Shown here: one piece after another, positions 45,763-56,194 of the stretch
Position numbering within the stretch: position 1 is the first letter of the stretch
How the letters are laid out: the number at the start of each line of letters is the position of its first letter
Assembly: GCA_003971905.1 (NCBI GenBank)
Contig: RSEE01000038.1
Coordinates: 434,001-498,000, forward strand
Direction of reading: 5' to 3'
Origin: Moniliella sp. 'wahieum'
Taxonomy: Eukaryota; Basidiomycota; Moniliellomycetes; Moniliellales; Moniliellaceae
DNA length: 64,000 nucleotides
Position numbers and translations under genes: made by a program
Notes under the pieces: model-generated
The model's database searches: none
What the model saw: the letters and a program-made list of their open reading frames with translations, nothing else
Told to the model about the DNA's origin: nothing

Positions 45763-46122
45763 GAGGATGGGAGAGTGAGACCCGCTATTTAATTATAGTA
45801 GCACGCGAAGGCGAGGAGGCTGTTGCGCTGAAGACGGAACGGAATTGGCCACTGGCCCGATGACTAGTAACTGATCACATTCACATGAATACTTGAGGCA
45901 AAAGATTGGGGAGAGATTGGGGTAGAGTGCGCAGGGTGTGCTGAGGGATGTCGATGCGGAGGGATGCGGAGGATGCGGAGGATCGCGGGAGATGCAGTGC
46001 CAGCAGCACACAGTGAGTATACCTGTGACTCGTTCCTATTCTACTACTAGGAACAACTGCGAGACTGTGCACAGCTCCTCGTTCGATATATAGATAGTTT
46101 TGTGCCCGCATTTTCCGCAACC

Positions 46123-46160
46123 TCAGGCCTCACAGGCCTCAGGTGAGGTCTCAGGCCTCA
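46123..46160. repeat. GGCC-core heptamer cluster
   Basis: TCAGGCCTCA occurs at 46123-46132 and 46151-46160 with a third AGGCCTCAGG between them. On the minus strand these read TGA-GGCC-TGA. Confidence 0.8.
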
Positions 46161-46273
46161 AGCTAGCGAGTGACGGCTTACTTTTGTAACATCGGTATAC
46201 CACTGAGTGAAGCATGATGCACACGATGCCCCATATCATAGTGGCTGCGATTGATGATCGAGATAAGCACGAC

Positions 46274-46365
46274 TTCGAATCCATATCATTGACAGAGCTT
46301 AAGGCTGGGACAGAGGGAACGCTACGTCTAAACCGAACCGTTCATCTTGCGGGGGTACGTAAGTT
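46274..46365 (+). repeat. Dispersed ~80-bp repeat, copy 2
   Basis: Same invariant blocks as copy 1. It is followed by GTACGTAAGT, and a CTAAT and CTCTAG lie before copy 3, so the interval 46356-46427 has the form of an intron. Confidence 0.85.
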
Positions 46366-46429
46366 CCGAGGGAGGTGGGGTATATTCTGGCATGATAGTC
46401 TGCTAATATGCTCCGGTATATCTCTAGAT

Positions 46430-46517
46430 CGCGTCCATTTCATTGGCAGAACTAAGGCTGGGACAGGGGAAACGCTACGTCTAAACCGAACCGTTCATCT
46501 TGTCCGGGTTACTTGGA
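46430..46517 (+). repeat. Dispersed ~80-bp repeat, copy 3
   Basis: Same invariant blocks, 155 bp downstream of copy 2, and ending GGGTTACTTGGAA like copy 1. Confidence 0.85.
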
Positions 46518-46789
46518 AGCGCCACCACTTAAAGGTCAGGGAACCAGGGGGATCGCCAGGATATCAGGGCCCTCCGGTGGTCGCCATCCGGTCCCGTACC
46601 CTAGTAGGAAGCGCGTGTGGACACGGATGAACGTCGCTGACATCCGAGCGAGGAGAACCATTTCCATTGAGACTTATAGTAGCCAAAAGCTCCCACAATG
46701 CGCAAGCAGCTTGCCCGCTGTCTTAGTGCCGTAGCATCCTCGCGTCGTCAAAACCAGGGGGAAAAACGGCTGTTGAGTGCGTCCCTGCG

Positions 46790-47194
46790 CTACTTGGCGT
46801 TCTTGTCGCATTCTGCTTGTTCAAGCAGCCGAAGCAGCTCCTTCTCCCGGCGTTCCAAGGGCGTCGCGGTGCTCTCATGCCCCCCCTCCCCTCGGGTACA
46901 CGCTCTGCGCCTCCTGCGATCCCGTGTCGCGCAGCGTGTTGTCTACCTCCATTCCTGATCCTCCGAGTGCTCCGGGCCCCATCATGCGATAATTGGTGCG
47001 CTGTCCCTCCGTCCGTGCCTCGTCCCATCCTCTTCCTCCACCATAGGTTTGTTGCGGACGTGGGTGTCGGGGATGGAGCGTATGAGCTGGAGAATGGGCT
47101 GCCCATGCTTCGTGCAACGCACCAGACTTGGCCTGGGTGAGGGTGCAAGACATGATGTGCTCCAGCGAGGACATGACATCGCACTTGCACACAT
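46790..47194 (-). CDS. Small protein of unknown function, frame-disrupted
   Basis: No family recognised. A plausible composite begins MSSLEHIMSCTLTQ near 47170, continues LVRCTKHGQPILQLIRSIPD, THVRNKPMVEEEDGTRHG, then NYRMMGPGALGGSGMEVDNT, LRDTGSQEAQSVYPRGGG and HESTATPLERREKELLRLLE, ending QAECDKNAK at 46790. The G7 run at 46893-46899 and two other sites require one-base repairs. The C-terminal helix-like end is convincing as protein. Coding sequence may extend upstream to ~47460. Confidence 0.45.
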
Positions 47195-47710
47195 GCTGCG
47201 CGTGGTGCGGCACAGCGTACGGAGCTGTGGAGACCAACCTGGACCTGCTGGTCAGAGAGCTTGAGGCACGGGCCTCTCTTTTATGAAGTGTAGATTCTCC
47301 ACAGAGAGAGCCGTAATGTGCGGGGACGCCTTTCCTCTCGTGGCTCTGCCATGCGCGGTCTGTCCTAACATATCTCTGCCTCCTCCGTCCCCAAGTTCCT
47401 CCTCAAGCAAGGTGTGCTGCACTGGTGTGGTCCGCCTCCACCTCTGAAGGTGGATCAAACGCACCTGATCCTATACCACATGTGGTATACAGTTGCACAC
47501 GCTCGAGTTTCCTCATCTTTCTCTCCGCTCTTCCTGCTGAGTTTTCCTGGGCCCTTTCTTCCTCCACGAGCGGGTTGTGGAGAGGCTGCGGGGAACATGT
47601 GAGCGTCCTGGATTGAATGTGCTGTGCAGAGTACCTCTTCGGACTGCTGCCACATTTTTCCGGGCTGACGCCATCGGCTTTTCCTAATAGGATATAGCGT
47701 CTGGGATTAT

Positions 47711-47748
47711 CGATTACGTTCGATTAACGATTAACGATAATCGATTCC
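47711..47748. repeat. Heptamer array CGATTAC / CGATTAA x2 / CGATAAT / CGATTCC
   Basis: A 3-bp insertion separates the first unit; the remaining four are in exact 7-bp register. Confidence 0.75.
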
Positions 47749-47780
47749 TTTTCCTCAAGGCACCAGGCGTAGTAGCCGTG

Positions 47781-47845
47781 CTCACTACCGTACCCACTGC
47801 CGTGCTCACTACCGTGTCAACTACCGTGTCAACTACCGTGTAAAA
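47781..47845. repeat. TACCGTG tandem array, second locus
   Basis: About six degenerate ACTACCGTG-TCA units of 11-12 bp ending in CCGTGTAAAAT. The same motif fills the loop of the foldback element at 38967-39016, which ends in CCGTAAAAT. Confidence 0.75.
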
Positions 47846-48322
47846 TTAGTGCCATCATGCATGCATCATGCATCCTTCATCACCATCACCTGTGGCCTCG
47901 GGGCAATCGCTAAAACAGGATGTGAAGCCGTGGGACGTGTGAGGCCTGAGGGCAGGTGTGACATTGTGTGGACCTGGACAGTGTGACTTGTACTACTGGG
48001 AGACTGCCGCACTGCGGCTTAGTATGTTCATCCCTCGCCGTGCTCGGCCAAAGACTCTGGTGCGTCCAGCTTCCTGGGGAGTCGGGCGGCTATACTTCGG
48101 CCTTGTCGCCATGTCCACACCGAGCAAGGCTACCAGAGCACTGGGCAGGCAGCAGGCGTGACTGGTGACCCGGCGAGGACCGCACTGGGACCGATGATCG
48201 ATTCGATGAGGACGCTGGCCAGCCGCGTGGCTGTCAAATCGATCAGAGATGCATATTGCATGGCGCACTTAAAAGAAACGCCCAAAGCCTGCTGGAGCAG
48301 GCCAGGTGGCTGGGGCGCCGCG

Positions 48323-48341
48323 TGACGCGTGACGCGTGACG
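48323..48341. repeat. TGACGCG heptamer array
   Basis: TGACGCG, TGACGCG, TGACGG, about 360 bp upstream of the MFS start codon. Confidence 0.85.
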
Positions 48342-48691
48342 GCTGAGTGACTGGGCGAGTGGGCCTTAAATTATTGCGCGAGGGGGATGGTGCTGTACTG
48401 CGATGCAGTGCCCGGCAAAAATTTCCCCGCGTCTGCCGTGGCCCTCCGCTGCCGTTCGCTTCGTCTGGCCTGCTCTACCTCGCCTCTTCTCATCTCATCT
48501 CATCTTGTCGCCGTGTGCATTTTCATTTGCGTTGCTTGCTCGTCGGATCGGCGGTCCTGCGCATCGCACATGGCCATCGCAGACGCAGGCCCAGCGATGG
48601 TGGGGGAGTATAAGCCCTCCACGCCCCACCGCATCCGCCCACTGGATCCCGCACCAACACACTTCTCATCTTGTGCGCTAGCAGGTCAGCC

Positions 48692-50738
48692 ATGGCCCCG
48701 CCCTCCCACTCTATCGAGCTCGCCCCGTGGCCCCAGCTCGAGCAGCCTGCTGGATCGCCCACCTCGCCCCCCCTCTCTGCCACGGATCTGCGCCCCCCCT
48801 CGCCGGCGCTGCTGAGCCCGCCTGCAAGCTGCCACCCAGCGAGTCGGACTGGGACGCAGGTTCGGTCTCGACCCTGGCCAGCACCAAGCGCAGCCGCACC
48901 TCTTCGCCCGAGCGCGGCCGGCGCAGCCTTCCCCGCGGCCGTGCCCTCCGCCCCGGATCGAGCACACTGGCTTCGTCCGCGACTCTGTCCGTGTCGCGCT
49001 CGCGCTCGCAGTCGCGGTCGGCCTCGCGGGCTTCGTCTGCCTCCCAGGCGAGGCGGTACGCGTACCCCCCTCTTGCTTCCTCTGGCGCGCGCTCTGCCTC
49101 GACGGTGCGCAAGGAGGATGAACTTCTTTCGCGCCTGTCGGTGGCTGATGACGACGCGTCTCTGCCGCCGATGGATGGGGCTGGGGCGCATGGCAGTTCG
49201 TCGGGGCGGCCGTGTTGTTGGAACTGGCTGTGTTTGGTCCCGTGTTTTGCGTCGGGGTATGGCAACCGTTCTTGGTCAGCACGTTCCCCACTGCATCCCA
49301 AGTCTCGCTCTCGGCCATCTCGACCGTGCTGACCTGCGTCACCTACCTCACTGGCCCGGCGACCCAACCGCTCTTTGCGCGCTGGCCCTGGTACACCAAA
49401 CACATCTGCACCCTCGGCCTCGTCCTGGGCGGCATCTCGTTGCTCGTGGCCAGCTGGACGTTATCGCCCGGCGCGCTGGTGGGGTTGATGGGCGCTGCCC
49501 GGGGTGGCGGGCGGACTGCTGAGCAACCCGCTGTGCATGTGGTTCCCAGGCTGGTGGTCCGCCCGACGACGCAGCATGGCCGGATCAGTCATCTTTAGTG
49601 GTGGCTGTTTGGGCGCCACCGCCTTGCCCAGCTTGCTCTTGCTCGCGCTGGACCGCTGGGGGCTGGCAGGCACACTGCGCTGCTGGGCCGCCTTCTTGGT
49701 CCTGGTCGGAGGACTGGGACTGGGCCTGATGCACCCGCGTGTCCCGCTCCGGCCTCGGTCATCGCAAGACGAGCTCCCACACGCCCACCGCGACACTGAG
49801 ACCCCGTCCGACCCGCAGACTCAACAGGAGCAGGAGCAGGAGGAGCAGGTGCAGGTGCAGCAGATGCACGAGGAGGATGACGACGCCAACGATAAAAAGA
49901 AAAAGAACCGCACGCGCTGGTCCCAGTGGCGCCCGGCAAGTTGGCTTTGGTGCCCGCTGTACTTGGTCAATGTACGTCCGATCGTTCCTTTCCCTTTGCA
50001 TCTTCCTTTCCCTCTTCCTCTTTCCCATTCTCTGCCCCTGAGGTTGCTGGGCCGTTGTACTAACCCAGCGCGCTCACTTGGCTGGCATGGGTGGCACGCG
50101 TACGCGTAGGCGCTGGCCAACTTGTTCGTCAGTGCGGCCTACCTGTCCTTGACGCTGTACGTGTCGGAACTGATTGAGGCCAACGGCGGTAGCCGGGCGG
50201 CCGGTACGGCCGGGGTGGCCGTGGTCAACGCCTCGGCGCTGGTGGGCCAGGTAGGACTGGGACTGGGCATCGACGTGTGGTTGCACGGCGACTATGCCTG
50301 GGCGACAGTCGGGGTGGGTCTGAGCTCCGTGCTGGCCGTGACGATCTTATTGGGCGTACTAGCTTCGCATTTGGTCGCCATCATGCTCGGCATGGCCATT
50401 GTCGGTGCCTCGGCCGGCGCGTACACCGCCACATGGGGCGCGTCGTGTGGCGAAGTAGGCCGCTGGAACGCGTCGCCAGCAGGCAAAATACTCTTATCCT
50501 ACAATGCCATCAAAGCGCTCGCTGCCATCCTCGGGCCCATGACCGCCGCCGCGCTGCTGCAGCGCGGCCAAGCGCCCGCCCATCCCGCTCCTCCTTTGGC
50601 GTGCCGGGCTACGCGCCCGTACTGATCTGGAGCCTGGCCTGCCTCGGTGCGACTGTCGTTGCGGGTCTGGCTATCCCCCTGGCGCGACGCCGCGCCCAGA
50701 CCCGTTCCCAGCTCGCCAGCTCGCGTTCTTACTCCTAG
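48692..50738 (+). CDS. MFS transporter, monocarboxylate-permease-like, with long N-terminal cytosolic region
   Basis: Twelve-TM-type transporter at the plasma membrane; substrate unknown. Starts MAPPSHSIELAPWPQLEQPA. About 165 residues of Ser/Arg-rich sequence (SRSRSQSRSASRASSASQAR) precede TM1 (VLLELAVFGPVFCVGVWQPF). Further helices: VSLSAISTVLTCVTYL, HICTLGLVLGGISLLVASW, VAGGLLSNPLCMWFPGWWS (an MCT-like segment), SVIFSGGCLGATALPSLLLL, CWAAFLVLVGGLGLGLMHP. A hydrophilic Glu/Gln/Lys loop follows. An intron (49972-50109) precedes LFVSAAYLSLTLYVSELIEA, VAVVNASALVGQVGLGLGID, WATVGVGLSSVLAVTILLGV, VAIMLGMAIVGASAGAYTA and APVLIWSLACLGATVVAGL. Frame changes occur near 48830, 49195, 49500 and 50590. 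The loop between halves and SWTLSPGAL-type spacing resemble fungal Mch/MCT proteins. Confidence 0.82.
49972..50109 (+). other. Intron in MFS gene
   Basis: 138 nt, GTACGT donor, TACTAAC branch site at ~50059, acceptor TAG at 50107-50109; joins LVN to ALANLFVSAAYL. Confidence 0.88.
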
Positions 50739-51589
50739 CCATGCTCGTTTCGTCCGGCTGGGAGGGCGTCTGCTTCCCGCGCCGACGCTGCCTCACCCTC
50801 GCGTGGGAGAACCATCGATGCATGCATTGCGTTCAGGGTCGGGCTTGGTTGCTCTCGCACAGCCAAAGGCCAGGAAGGGGATACATAGGGCTGCGTCATG
50901 TAGTCATGCACATGCATCATGGGGCGTTGCGCGTCAAGCGTTCACTAGGCCACATTCAATCGGCCCTGCCAACGTATTCACACTGAACACACAGGGCGCA
51001 GAGCGGGGGGGGGGGGATGAGCACGCGGTGACAGGGGGCGAAACAAAGTCACCTACCTATGTAGGGGGAGATCGGGAGGGCAGATATATATAAAGGCAAG
51101 AACTTAAGCACTTCAAGTAGGAATGATGGATGAAAAAAAGGAAGGGTCAAGCGTCGGCTCGGCGCCGCAGGAGGCAGCGCACGCGATAGGCAACAGCGGT
51201 AGGCAAGAGATGAAGGCGAGGTAGTCAGCCCGATGGGAGCGGGGGGAAGGGATGAAGCGGACGGAGGGGAGAGACGTGGGAAGAGGGGAGGGAATAAAAA
51301 AAGACAATGGGCCCGGGGGGGAAGGAGAGAGGGGAAAAAAAGGCGCAAGGAGGCCCGGAGCCCATACCAGCCAAAGCAGACAGGTAGGATTTGGTAGATT
51401 GCATGTATGTAGCAGCTTGACGCTGGAAGCTAGACGAGAAAAAGCGCATGGTGGAAAAGGAAACAAAGAAAAGCAGCATAGGACAGAAGCACATATCCGT
51501 CATAAAGCCACTCGCGCTCGTGGGCTAAACGAGACAACGGGGAGGGGGGCCAGTGGCAGGCACCCGCCCAACCCCAACGCAAGCGTCCC
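50739..51589. other. Convergent intergenic region
   Basis: G-runs (51005-51016) and A-rich tracts; nothing recognisable. Confidence 0.55.
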
Positions 51590-54500
51590 TTAGACAATCG
51601 GTTCCTCGTGCGCGCCCGTGATGGGGGCCACAACGGGAGTTTGCAGCGTAGCTTGCCACTGGACAATATCCTCGTGCTCGTACCCGATCCGTTGTCTTCG
51701 GCGCCACTTTTTTCGTCTTGACGCGGTATCGAGCCGAGTGGGAGCCGAGTGGCCCTCGGACGGGCCATTGGAGTGGTTCTCGGCCCCGCTGCGCTCCCGA
51801 TCCCCGCGCTTGGCGCGCACTCGCGGCGGCGGGAAGGAGGCAGCATGCGCAGGCGGCCAGCAGCGGTTGGTTGTCTTGCTTGAGGCGGAACCGGGAATGG
51901 GTGCGCCAGTGCCGCGTACCCAGTGGGGCGCCGCACGCGACGAGCCCAGCGGAGGCTTGACCACCAGCGCATCCAACCGTTCTACCAGCGATCCCAGTGG
52001 ATCTCCCGACGGACCCGATTCCGCATCGGCCAGCCGACCCGTATCGGGACCAGAGGAATCGGTAGAAGGACGGTACGGCGCGGGGCGCTGCGACGAGGGC
52101 GCCCACGGAGGAAGCAGAAACAGTTCGGGCGAACTGTCCCTGGGCAAGGAAGGGCTCTCTTCTTCCTGCTCCTGCGCCCGCTCGCGACGGGACGAAGAGG
52201 AGGATTCCAGCTCGCCCGTTCGGTCCCGAGCCGCCGACGAAGTCAGCAGTACCTCCTCCTCCAACGACGAGGGCGGGCGCTTGGACCGAGGTGCACGACG
52301 GTGCGACTTGGTTGCCTTCGAAGCGGTCGCGCGCTGTTTTTGTCGCTTGCTGCGCCGATACGACAAAAGCGCTCAAAGAGCGCCGTCACCTCCTCCAACT
52401 CGGTGGTGGAAAAGGTTCCGACATCAATCGTGACCGAGATGCCGTGGGCCAACGGTTTGGACGGAACCACCCGTCCCGCTTCGTTGCCAGTCGCGGTCGA
52501 GGCGACAGAGCGACCCGACCGCTTGGAGCGGCACGAGCGGCTGGTCGAGCTGGTCCAGCGATCCTGCCGTCGGGCGCGATCCAACGTGTAAGGGGCGGCA
52601 CGCTGGCGCGCCGGCGGCGAGCGAGCCGATCGGAGCGGTGGAGCGACGGAGGATGGCCCATCAACCGTTCAAACGCACCGACATGACTCAGGTCGTCGTT
52701 GCTCATCTGCAGTGCTCGGAGCGCCACGAGCGAGGCTTGCATCGCGCCCTCCGCTAACGGTACCTCGGACCGCTCGCTCATCATGCTCTTCCGCGCAGGA
52801 CTGAGCGGGGACAGCGCGGGATCCAGCGCACGGTCAAACAGAATGTCCGTGTGGCCACTCGATTACCTCCACCTCTTTGCTCGGGCCAAAGGTGGGACTG
52901 GCTTGGTCTGCCAGACCCAGAGCGATCGCCAGACTTTGGCTAGCAGGAGTGGGGGCGTGCGCGTGCGCACGCAGTTGAGTCGGCACCGATGCGCGCTGAA
53001 GTCCTGAAGCAGCGAGGGATGCAGGACGGAGGCCGGCTGGGACGGAGGATGAGCATGGCTGTGATGATAGGATGAGACTTGGTATGCCGCGTCCGAGACG
53101 GCGACGTGGGGGATCGCGAGTTGGTACTGCTCTCGGGGCTGCTCGCGCTGCAAGACCAACCGGTCGCTTGGTGCGGCACTACCGGTAAAGGTCCTCCCGG
53201 AGGAGGGGTAAGCGGGGACAGATCAGGAGGCAACGGGCTGGACCGGGGTGGGTTTCCATGTCCATGTCCATCTTGGTCTCCCGGCGGGACGGTTGGGTTC
53301 AACAGGGAAGGCATGGGAGCCGTGTGAGAAGGATGGGCAGGACGAGGGGCGGGGTTGACACCAATAACGATGCCTTCTTTCCCGTCCGCTTGGGAGGTGG
53401 GGAACATTGTTGTCCCAGCCAGGCACGCCATGGTCGGAAGCGCGTCGGGTCCGTCGCGGGCCGCCTCGGATGGCCTGCACGTACATTTCGTACGCAGCGT
53501 GCGTACGCGCTCGGTCATACGGACCCGCCGCCAGGTCCTTGCCAGCGTGCGAGAACGAGTGTTCGCTACCAAAGGGAGGAAGCAGCCCTGGCTCCAGACG
53601 GGGGGCGATGGAAGCGTGACGTCTTCCGTCGCATGGACCGCGCCGTAAGAGGAACCACTGAAACTGAACGTGGGCATGTCTCCCGAGTTGGTGTGGAGCT
53701 CGGTCCCCTCCACTCTGGCTGTGGCTAGGCCACCGCTGTGGCCCTCCGAGTTTGGCGAGACAAGGTGAAGAGCCGGTTTCCTCTCTGTCCTTTCCAGATA
53801 GAGCTGGTGCGGGTGCGGAACGGGAACTGAAGCTGGAGGGGAGCTGAACCGGGAGCGGAGAGGGCGCGGGGCTGGGACTGGCGCGGGGGAGGGGTGGGAG
53901 GGCCCGGGGCGGGGTATGAGAAGAAATTGGATGCAAGCGAGGTGACCATGGGATCCGGAGACGAAGCGATGGGTCCAACGCGCCTTGTAGTGCATCCCAC
54001 CCGGGTTCTCCTCCTCCTCCTCCATGCACTTTCCAATTGGGCCATGGCAAGGCTCGTGGGGGCACCCGTGGGGCCACCCGTGCTACCCCCGAGTCGGCAC
54101 GGGGACGCGATGGGGACTATGCTGGGGCTGCGATGCGGGCTGCCACGAGGACTGCTGCCGCCAGGACTGTTGCGACGATGGCGGCGCGGACTGCCCACGG
54201 CTTCCCCCACGGAAGCTGCCGCGCGGACTGTAGCTGGGCTGGTATGGCTCGAGTGCGCCGTGCGCGCGCGTTCCCTTGCCCGCCCCGGCACCTGACAGAC
54301 ACAGGACGAACATGGTAGAGCGAACGCGAGCGTCGGACCGGTGACCCGGTCCCGTTCGGCACGGAGGACGCGTCGGGCTGCGTCTGGGGTGGTTGCTCCG
54401 TGAGGCAGGCGGGGTGAGAGGCAAGGATGGGTTCCTGTGCTTCTACGCCCAAAGATGGGGGTGAGGAGGCCTGTCAGCCTGCGCTGACGAACGCGGGCAG

Positions 54501-55171
54501 TCTGGGCGTGGCGAAAAGTGGGGTGGCAACGGGTTAGTACGACCACGCCATTCTCGTTACGCGTTATCTCGGTCCCCAACAACGTACCTTGGGTGTCGAG
54601 GTTGGTCCAATGGGCTGATGGTGGTGGCGCATGGGCGAAGCAAGCAATTGGTGCGGAGGGGAGGGGGAGCGAGTGGGCACCGTGGCGGGGTAGGAGGCGG
54701 AGGTGGGCGGCGGGGGGAGACCGGTGCGGAAGCGAGGTGGGGGCGGGGTGGGCGAGGGAGGGAAGGGAGCGGAGGTGGCACGGAGACCGGGGTGTGGCCG
54801 CTGTCTTCCCCGTCGAGTTCGCGATGGGGGAGACGCGGTGGTCTCTGTGGGTTAGGGGAGGGCGGCATGGGGACTGGGATTGGAACGAGGGGTGGAGGGA
54901 GCGGCGGAGGCGGAGGCGGAGGTGGGGCGGAGCGGGGGGCGGGGGTGGTGGCGGCGGGTGCGGATGGGGCCGATGTTGCCGGGGCGGGCGGGCGGCGGGC
55001 GGCGGGCAAAGCCGCCGATGGGGACGGCGGGGGGCGTGGCAGGCGTGGGCGGAAGCACGGTGGGGGGGCGAGGCTGAGGGAGAGGGGCGGGAGACGCGGC
55101 GGAGGGGCGTGTGTGTTTGGGCGGCGGCGGCTGGGCAGCGGGCAGCTGGGCGCGGGAGGCGCCTGGCCCAT
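51590..55171 (-). CDS. Large Pro/Ser-rich protein of unknown function, frame-disrupted
   Basis: No family recognised. Suggested start MGQAPPAPSCPLPSRRRPN at 55171, then ~190 residues dominated by proline. Exon 1 appears to end near 54590 at a GTACGT donor with TACTAAC inside the intron. Exon 2 begins ASSPPSLGVEAQEPILASHP. Later readable blocks are SYSPRGSFRGGSRGQSAP, DLAAGPYDRARTHAAYEMYV, MPSLLNPTVPPGDQDGHGHG, VLQREQPREQYQLAIPHVAV, ASQSLAIALGLADQASPTFG, MSERSEVPLAEGAMQASLVA, LRALQMSNDDLSHVGAFERL and HGISVTIDVGTFSTTELEEV. The basic and acidic tail (YRRSKRQKQRATASKATKSH, RRERAQEQEEESPSLP) ends EEPIV at 51590. At least six frame changes. The KRQKQR-type clusters suggest a nuclear protein. It could be two adjacent genes. 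Confidence 0.5.
54476..54590 (-). other. Probable intron in the Pro-rich gene
   Basis: Donor GTACGT after the HQPIGPTSTPK codons, branch site TACTAAC near 54541, acceptor CAG before GCCTCCTCACC. Phase 0 joins STPK to ASSPPSLG. Confidence 0.65.
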
Positions 55172-55417
55172 CGTGGGCGCGCAGGCAGGCGGACGGGATG
55201 GGAGGGGGGGCGCAACGAAGGTGGTGGTGGTGGTGGGGGGGGGGGGGGGGGGAGGAGGTGTGCCGGCCTACTGACAGCGCGTTGGGGAGCCCAAGCGTGT
55301 CTGCTGTGCATCTACATGCTCCCTGCAGCTGCAAGCGCCCCCCTGCAGGCAGCGTTGGCCTGGGCTGCACTGTGCTGTGCTGTGCTGCGATGCCCCATCC
55401 CGTGCAGCACCTCCACA

Positions 55418-55447
55418 AGCTTCACGCTAAGCTTCACGCTCAAGCTT
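55418..55447. repeat. AAGCTT-core repeat cluster
   Basis: Three AAGCTT sites with TCACGC spacers, two of them reading TGA-AGCT on the minus strand. Confidence 0.7.
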
Positions 55448-55730
55448 TTTCGACCCACACAAACCGCTCGGCGGCCCGAGCGTCGATCTGGCAGCTGGGC
55501 GCGAGACTGGCCGTGTGCGGTGTGCTTCGCGTCGTGCGTGCGGCCGCCCGCGCCCCGTGCAGCGCGGGATTACCGGGTCCCGATTCCCACTGCCTGGCCG
55601 CTGCGGCAGCTCCCGTCGAGCAGACGCGCTAAGCTTTGCTGCCCACGGGTATAAGCTTTGGCCTGCCAACGGCAGCAGGCAGGGCGCCAGTGTGGCTCTT
55701 GTGCCGCCGTTTTGATGTACGGGGGGGCGG

Positions 55731-55758
55731 TAACCGGTAAACTGTAAGCGCTAAGCTG
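55731..55758. repeat. Heptamer array of four TAA units
   Basis: TAA-CCGG, TAA-ACTG, TAA-GCGC, TAA-GCTG in strict 7-bp register. Confidence 0.85.
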
Positions 55759-56025
55759 CAGGGGGGCTCCAACTCAACCGAACCGCAACCGCACGTCGCC
55801 GCTGCGGGCCGCTGCAGCTGCGTACTGACGGACTAGTACGCAGGCCTAGTCCCGAGTAAGCAAGCACACCCACAAATCCCTCACCGCCATGCAGCGCACA
55901 TGCCTAGTCACTTGCACGTCCCCCCCCTGGCCTGCCTCAGCATCGCCCATCAGCAGCTCACATGCCTCCCGCATTGGCCGATCTGTGTCTTGCCACATGC
56001 CACGTGTCACAGTCGCAGGCCATTG

Positions 56026-56046
56026 TCACATGTCATGCATCATGCA
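56026..56046. repeat. Heptamer array with CATG and TGCA cores
   Basis: TCACATG, TCATGCA, TCATGCA; on the minus strand TGA-TGCA-TGA-CATG-TGA. Confidence 0.85.
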
Positions 56047-56173
56047 CACCATGCATCATGCATTGCATCAGGCTCAGCGCGAGACGGGCGCACCGCCTGC
56101 AGCGCTTCGCCTCCGGCCTCCTCGACCATCTCCGGCGCGCTGAACAGTGGAACGTACTGAATACACTCGCCGT

Positions 56174-56194
56174 TCAACGTTCAACGTTCAACGT
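56174..56194. repeat. Heptamer array TCAACGT x3
   Basis: Three consecutive units; minus strand TGA-ACGT repeated. Confidence 0.88.

Larger units (their letters stand above)
45395..46789. other. Repeat-rich intergenic region
   Basis: Holds the 31-bp tandem duplication at 45701-45762, GGCC-core arrays at 46123-46160, and two copies of the dispersed repeat at 46274-46365 and 46430-46517. No gene is supported. Confidence 0.6.
47195..48691. other. Intergenic region upstream of the MFS gene
   Basis: Contains CGATTAA-type heptamers (47711-47748), a TACCGTG array (47781-47845), ATGCAT clusters (47858-47875), TGA-GGCC-TGA (47940-47949) and TGACGCG arrays (48323-48341). A possible upstream coding extension of the small unknown protein lies at 47252-47464 on the minus strand. 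Confidence 0.55.

Noticed and set aside
54557-55311. A separate glycine-rich gene on the plus strand opposite the Pro-rich region
   Set aside because: Gly/Arg/Trp frames are the complement of a proline-coding C-rich tract, and no start context or domain supports them.
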